From: Paragonimus westermani
Lineage: Eukaryota; Platyhelminthes; Trematoda; Plagiorchiida; Troglotrematidae
Assembly: GCA_008508345.1 (NCBI GenBank)
Contig: QNGE01000751.1
Coordinates: 34,453-98,452, forward strand
DNA length: 64,000 nt
Reading direction: 5' to 3'
Notes under the pieces: generated by a model
What the model saw: only the letters and a program-made list of their open reading frames with translations
Told to the model about the DNA's origin: nothing
Databases searched by the model: none
Position numbers and translations under genes: made by a program
Shown: piece after piece, positions 59,199 through 64,000 of the stretch
Numbering within the stretch: the first letter of the stretch is position 1
Layout: every line of letters begins with the position of its first letter

Positions 59199-59480
59199 TC
59201 AGATTCCATGATACGGTGCTAATATCCCGGTGCATCCGATATGTCCATCAAAGAAAAGATCCGATGATAGATTCCAAAAGCCAAAAGGCGATGTGTATAC
59301 GACGGCACAACGCAATGGACAGATACCCAATAGTGAAGCTTCGCACATTTTTAATAACCTTCCATCGAGCTTCACTTCCTCGTCATCAGTATACTGTTCC
59401 GCACATAAAGACATCAGTTGTAACAGCGTGAGACCATTTGAGTTTACTGGACGAACGTTTAGTTCATCGAGTTGATGCAT
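59199..59480 (-). other. Unidentified 93-codon frame downstream of an inverted-repeat arm
   Basis: The minus-strand ATG at 59480-59478 opens MHQLDELNVRPVNSNGLTLL and EQYTDDEEVKLDGRLLKM to a stop at 59199. It begins 20 bp beyond the left arm of the foldback structure, whose promoter-like motifs point towards it. It may be the first coding part of the element that owns the arm. No domain recognised. Confidence 0.3.
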
Positions 59481-59499
59481 ATGTGTAGTTTTTAATATT

Positions 59500-60101
59500 T
59501 TGGTGTTGGTATGTTCGCCAAGCTTGGCATTTAGGTTGCAAACGTTTCATCACCAAGCGAGGTGACATCATCAGTGCGCGAGCGTTTCGGCCTGCAGTTC
59601 TGAATGTGGCGTTCGGTGAAGTTGGATTGATGCCTGCTCTTATGGAGCAAAGTGGGTTGACCTACTGATCTGAACTCTGGTTGGTCGCTTTCTGTCGTTT
59701 TTGACCTGACTCACCATTTGTTGGTTTTGTCGCAATTGAACTTTGACCTGATGTCCGATTGGTTGTTCCCTAGAGTCCTGGCCCAAACGACAGAAAGCAG
59801 CCAATCAGAATCCAGCCCAAGGACTCTAGCGAACAACCAATCGGACATCAGGTCAAAGTTCATTTGCGACAAAATCAACCAATGGTGGGTCAGGTCAAAA
59901 ACGACAGAAATCGACCAACCAGAGTTCAGGCCAGTAGGTCAACCCACTTTGCTATATAAGAGCAGGCATCCATCCAACTTCACCGTACGCCACATTCAAA
60001 ACTATATACTGAAGCACTCACGCACTGATGCTGTCACCTCGCTTGGTGATGAAACGTTTGTAACCTAAATGCCAAGCCTAGCGAACATATAAATACCAAA
60101 A
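59500..60101. repeat. Large head-to-head inverted repeat (foldback)
   Basis: Left arm 59500-59783 and right arm 59811-60101 are reverse complements of each other over about 285 bp at roughly 85-90% identity by eye, separated by a 27-bp spacer. Each arm, read outwards from the centre, carries AACAACCAATCGGACATCAG (a CCAAT motif) and then a TATA position: TATATAAG at 59953-59960 on the right, decayed to CCATAAG on the left. After it comes GTCACCTCGCTTGGTGATGA and CCTAAATGCCAAGC. The arms look like two copies of one promoter region facing away from each other. Penelope-like elements are known to carry inverted terminal copies, so this may be a PLE terminus, but that link is inferred. Confidence 0.85.
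59953..59960 (+). promoter_or_regulatory. TATA-like motif in the right arm
   Basis: TATATAAG, about 110 bp downstream of the CCAAT motif in the same arm. It is well placed for a core promoter, but no transcript start can be shown from sequence. Confidence 0.4.
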
Positions 60102-60918
60102 CCATCAACATGAGCTACGAAAAACACCGCCGCTGTTCTCAACCATCATTTTTTAATATGAATATAATGCACTTTTTCCGTACGTCTTTCATGTGCACGT
60201 ATATACATTGATAACATAATACACTATGGTGTGCCGGTCAATACATGTATCTCTGTGTGCAAGTGTACATCGACATGTATGCGTTGTTAGGTATATAAAA
60301 CAAGCCGATTTACATTGTATATTCCATACACATACGCCAGAGGTGTGCACGTAACTAAACTATATTGTGATGAGCACGACTGGCATGCCTAAATCCCTTT
60401 TGTTACGCAATTGTTCAATTATGCTAATATCCTGTACAAGTGAAAAAATGCCGTTCTGTGTTATCGTGCCTGACAGTGTTTCGCACTTCTTATATGTTCG
60501 ATCCTCATTCTATATAGTTCAGTTCTAACTATAACACTTGACACCGTACTTTCACACTATTTACAGTGATCACTGAGAATGATCAGTTATCCGCTAATTC
60601 GAATGTTCTGGAAGTGGAGGTCTATTCGTAGAAGTTTTGACATTTGATGCTTCGCAAAATCTGACTTGAACGAGAAGGTGAAAGTTGCTTTTCTCTTACA
60701 TTTCGTTGGCGTGGAGGCTTACACACTTACCGCATTTTAGCTTTCCTGGAGCAACCAATCATTGGTTCATATCCGGCGCAGAAGAAAATGCTTCTTCGAT
60801 ACCTCAAATCGGTCACTTTTGTAGCGTTCGAAAGAGCCAAATTCTCTGTGCTAATCCGGTCAGAATCTCGATCAATAGGTGATTTCGCCCGACAACTGCT
60901 AAACGTGAGCAGCTAAGT
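60102..60918. other. No recognisable gene
   Basis: AT-rich flank with no domain or exon recognised. Confidence 0.4.
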
Positions 60919-61800
60919 GTGAACATGGCATCCAGTTACGGGATCAGCAACGTGATCGACTGGTTGCTGGCGTTAACTCGCCAGAATTACAACAGAAACT
61001 TCTCTTGCCTCACGGTCAGAGGCTTCAGATTATTCGCAAAATATATGAACAGTATGAGGATGTACAAGAGGTGGCGAAGGCCGCTGGGGTTGTTCTGTGC
61101 AACCATTTCAAAGACAATAATCCAAGGCCGAAACAAGATAACACATTCACACCGTGCACTGATCTCCGTGCGCCAAGGTCATTTGTTCGGCCTTCCAGAG
61201 GAGGTAATCCAAAGTCAGTCCCACAACAATTTGGGAAATGCGCATCGTGTGGACGCACCTACTCCCGGTATTCGTGTCCACAAAGACAGGCAAAGTGCTT
61301 CAGCTGCGGCAAAATAGGTCCTATCCAGTCAGTGTGTGAGTCCAGACGGTTATGTCACTTGATGCCAAACTCTAATCTGAACGTGCAATCATTGGCTTTT
61401 GACATTACTATTCTCCTTCTATCTGTTTTGCCCCAGAACACTTTTCATGTCTTCAAAACATTAGTGTCTGCTTCTGGCAAGAATCGCGATTTCAGTATTG
61501 ACAGTGGTAATGTTGAATAGGTAACCTCGCACACAGTCCTAGCTGTATTTTATCTTGATGCTGTTTTACGGCCCACACTTTAACATTCACGACAATACTG
61601 GTCATTCACTGACTGTTGTAAGCTGCTGCACCCTAATGAATGCCAATTTCTAATTCCAATTTCAGGTTCTTCTATTCTTGGACTTGAAATTTTACGACTG
61701 CTACACTCTGGCATTTTTCAGCTGGTGTCAGTAAATAAGGTTGACATCAAACGACTTATAGTGGACTGCTCTAAGGCAACGGGCGAATATGAATACCAAA
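60919..61800 (+). pseudogene. Gypsy gag-protease fragment of a third lineage
   Basis: Frame 61005-61520 holds RKIYEQYEDVQEVAKAAG, then two Cys motifs (CASCGRTYSRYSC and CFSCGKIGPIQSVC) and, after a spacer (VLPQNTFHVFKTLVSASGKN), the protease site FSIDSGNVE with DSG as catalytic box. Beyond a stop at 61518, decayed protease residues continue: SILGLEILRLLHSGIF and VNKVDIKRLIVDCSKATG near 61675-61785. The double knuckle, unlike the CHCC finger of the CsRn1-like copy, marks a different gypsy lineage. RT is absent. Confidence 0.65.
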
Positions 61801-62329
61801 GGTGAAACTTGAAGGACCTGGAGACCCGCTCTCTCTTTCTTCCCTCACTAAATATCGAGCCGCCATCTCTCGCGTAAACCTTACTGAGTGTGAGATAATT
61901 GCAAACCTAGAATCCGTGGAAGTTGTGGGCGCACAATACGCCTAAGTCGTCACAGATCATTCCGCTTTTTCTTCCCTGCCGCCAACAATTCGAACCCGCA
62001 AGTTAGCTCCGTTCAACAAAATGTTAAAACAAATTAACTTCAGCGGGTCTCAGGAGCTAAATGCCATTCACTGAGCTTTCTTTGAAGCTTGTGTAAAGAC
62101 GATGACATGATTTACTACCGAACCACACTCTCATTACACAGGAGCACGCAAGCTGCCCTACAACTGGATCGTCTCCCCTATTTACGGAGGCGGAGCCCGG
62201 AGGGAGCTTGCCAACTACAACAAACAAACCACACTTTTCTCAGTCGAAAGTTCTGGACAGCTAAGTAAACAGTACACTCTGAGGTTACCTGAGGTTGTTT
62301 AAATCACTTATCTTATACAGCGTGATTTT
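61801..62329. other. No recognised gene
   Basis: Probably decayed downstream sequence of the gypsy fragment. No RT motif could be read. Confidence 0.35.
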
Positions 62330-62870
62330 TGACGAGGGTGATACTATATAACTAATCTCATCTTCGCAATGGACGACTGGGTGTGTTCATCTAATCAGGG
62401 TATCAGTGTTGATGTCATGTATTCCGATCCCGCCAAAGCTTATGATAAGGTTCTTCACTCTGTCCTTATTTTCAGACGTCCACCGTTTGGATTGCCCCTC
62501 ACCTGGGTATCTTGAACAAAAGACCATTTTTTCTGGTCGTTTACCCTGTAGTCGTGTGCACGGCACGTGTTTCATCACTCACGCGTTACTTCAGTATTTT
62601 CACAAGAGCTTATCCTCGAGCCCTCACTAGTTAACCTGCTCGATAACGACTTTTTGAATCCTTATGAACTCGCTGTTCCCTCTATGCAAATGAAATTAAA
62701 TTGCAACGCACGATACCGTCTTACAAATACAGCGTCATCCTGATGGAGGATTCTGGTTTGTTGTTAGCGTAACCACTGAGGAGCTACCTCCCAATAAATC
62801 TTGCAAAATGCGAGTTTGTGCAACTGCGTTCCCACTTCAAGGGTCAGTAGCAGACTGAGCCCTCCACCCT
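62330..62870 (+). pseudogene. LINE reverse transcriptase fossil, second
   Basis: ITNLIFAMDDWVCSSNQGIS then VDVMYSDPAKAYDKVLHSVL is RT motif A of a CR1/jockey-type LINE, with the catalytic Asp kept. RRPPFGLPLTWVS follows, and residues of the region after the palm (ILQNASLCNCVPTSRV-type) are readable near 62800. YADD cannot be located. There are several stops and register shifts. It is a short, old scrap. Confidence 0.58.
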
Positions 62871-63439
62871 GCTACAAATTTCATCGAAATGGGACCTATA
62901 AACGCTAGTTCTATTAATCTCGTCACAGTTTTCTAGCTGAACACGCCTGGTCTCGCTAACCAGAACCCATTTGGGTGAATTGCGGAGATCCCTGAAGCGT
63001 CTTAGTAAGCCCTAATTTCACAAACTGTTCTCTTCACCTGTTTTGCCATTTGTTGAAATCAACATACAGGTGACCTCCCTACATCCCTTGTGTGACATCC
63101 TCTATACCGACACCTCCAAAGATCAGCCACAAAATAAGTATTCGGTCTCTTCATCCAAACTCGTGCGCAACGCTTAAACTTATCTGGAGGTACTTATTTT
63201 TCTATGTAAATTTTTCATTCACTTGAGAACCTACCTCATCATTTCTTCCTTAGCCTCCAACTACCTTTGTGGCCGTGAACTCAAAATTACTTGTCACGGC
63301 TGTTGACCATATGTCCGTATATTTTCATCCTCTGTAGGCATGTGCATCCTACAGAACGTCCTCGATGATGAAATCGCCACTCTTGACAGCGCGTAGGCTT
63401 CCAGGCCTGAGCCTGATATAATTATGTCCGCCGGATCTA
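62871..63439. other. No recognised gene
   Basis: A patch near 63355-63400 (LDDEIATLDSA) hints at another RT N-terminal region, too short to call. Confidence 0.3.
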
Positions 63440-64000
63440 ACCGTTTGATCTACGTGCTATGGACTACGTCCATGAGTAGTTGGACGCTGGACGTCTGCTT
63501 TTTAATCCAAGTGCATGCGGCGCTGAATGTAGCACCGATGAAAGGCTGATCAGGACCAAATTGTTTATCCATGTACGCAAGTCCGTTTATTGTAGATCTT
63601 TTGGACAACGGCAGAAGCTGAATATCAGAAGGCTGGAGAACTCCGAGACGAAGACTGCCTTTCAACGTGCAGTCGTCGCTCGCCTGCACAATGCTCCTGT
63701 ACACACTACCCCCGAGGATATGTGGCAACATCTGAAGAAACAGATTATGGTAGCAGCCACCGGGACGATCGGTGTGGAGCGCAAGAAACGCCCGGACTGG
63801 TTTGATGACAACAACGTGGCTATCTCCAACTTGGTACGAGAGAAAAATGTCGCGTTCGCCACATCCACAATGGACCCGGGCAATGGGGCGAAGAAGACTG
63901 CGTTCCGGAATATCCGCCGTCAACTGGCTGAGCGTGTTCGCGGAATTAAGGACAACTGGTGGAGGAAACAGGGCGAGCGCATGCAGGGCTTCGCAGATCG
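63440..64000 (+). pseudogene. RTE LINE, endonuclease end and linker, cut by the window edge
   Basis: After a stop at 63477-63479 one plus-strand frame stays open to the end of the window. It reads CGAECSTDERLIRTKLFIHV (end of the endonuclease), RSFGQRQKLNIRRLEN, NAPVHTTPEDMWQHLKKQIM, KKRPDWFDDNNVAISNLVRE, TAFRNIRRQLAERVRGIKDN and WWRKQGERMQGFAD. This is the same region as 12339-11778 on the minus strand but much better preserved. DYVHE before the stop corresponds to DYVIV. The RT should follow beyond position 64000. Confidence 0.8.

Noticed and set aside
59500..60101. Tc1/mariner-type transposon with terminal inverted repeats
   Set aside because: The arms are almost adjacent with a 27-bp spacer and no transposase between them, and no TA target duplication was evident.

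Overview
The window looks like flatworm nuclear DNA, most likely a digenean trematode of the Fasciola type. The evidence is the kind of repeats present: a Ty3/gypsy element of the CsRn1 clade with its CHCC Gag finger, RTE and CR1-type LINEs, and several Penelope-like elements with GIY-YIG endonucleases. Base composition is even and intermediate, reading frames are short and broken, and introns end in GT/AG. I see no rRNA, no canonical tRNA, no CRISPR array and nothing prokaryotic. The species assignment is inference.

Layout. 1-9.1 kb: no recognisable gene. 9.1-13.0 kb: a decayed RTE LINE on the minus strand, with a second RTE 3' end beside it. 14.5-15.0 kb: the endonuclease end of a Penelope-like element (plus). 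15.0-24.5 kb: nothing recognised. 24.5-29.7 kb: a candidate four-exon host gene on the minus strand, whose exon phases close into one 146-residue reading frame and which includes a 42-bp intron. 30.4-30.9 kb: a gypsy pol scrap ending in a TA repeat. 32.1-32.9 kb: a tRNA-derived SINE and a possible exon. 35.0-35.5 kb: a second Penelope-like endonuclease (minus).

36.16-41.43 kb holds the best-preserved element: a complete but dead CsRn1-like LTR retrotransposon with two LTRs, a 4-bp target duplication, a primer site and a polypurine tract. Protease and reverse transcriptase have lost active-site residues. 43.4-47.3 kb is a nearly full-length CR1-type LINE. 48.9-51.6 kb is a second, heavily deleted gypsy copy. 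51.9-54.5 kb has several exon-like open frames with good splice sites that I could not join into a gene. 55-60 kb contains a long ATA microsatellite, an internally inverted Penelope-like RT fragment, a LINE RT fossil and a 600-bp head-to-head inverted repeat carrying promoter-like CCAAT and TATA motifs. 60.9-64.0 kb holds a gypsy gag-protease fragment, another LINE RT fossil and the start of a second, better-kept RTE copy that runs off the window on the plus strand.

Overall this is mostly a graveyard of transposable elements with one fairly convincing small host gene. I found no operon-like or defence-like system. The items most worth a second look are the four-exon gene with its 42-bp intron, the foldback structure at 59.5-60.1 kb and the inverted Penelope fragment at 56.3-57.0 kb.
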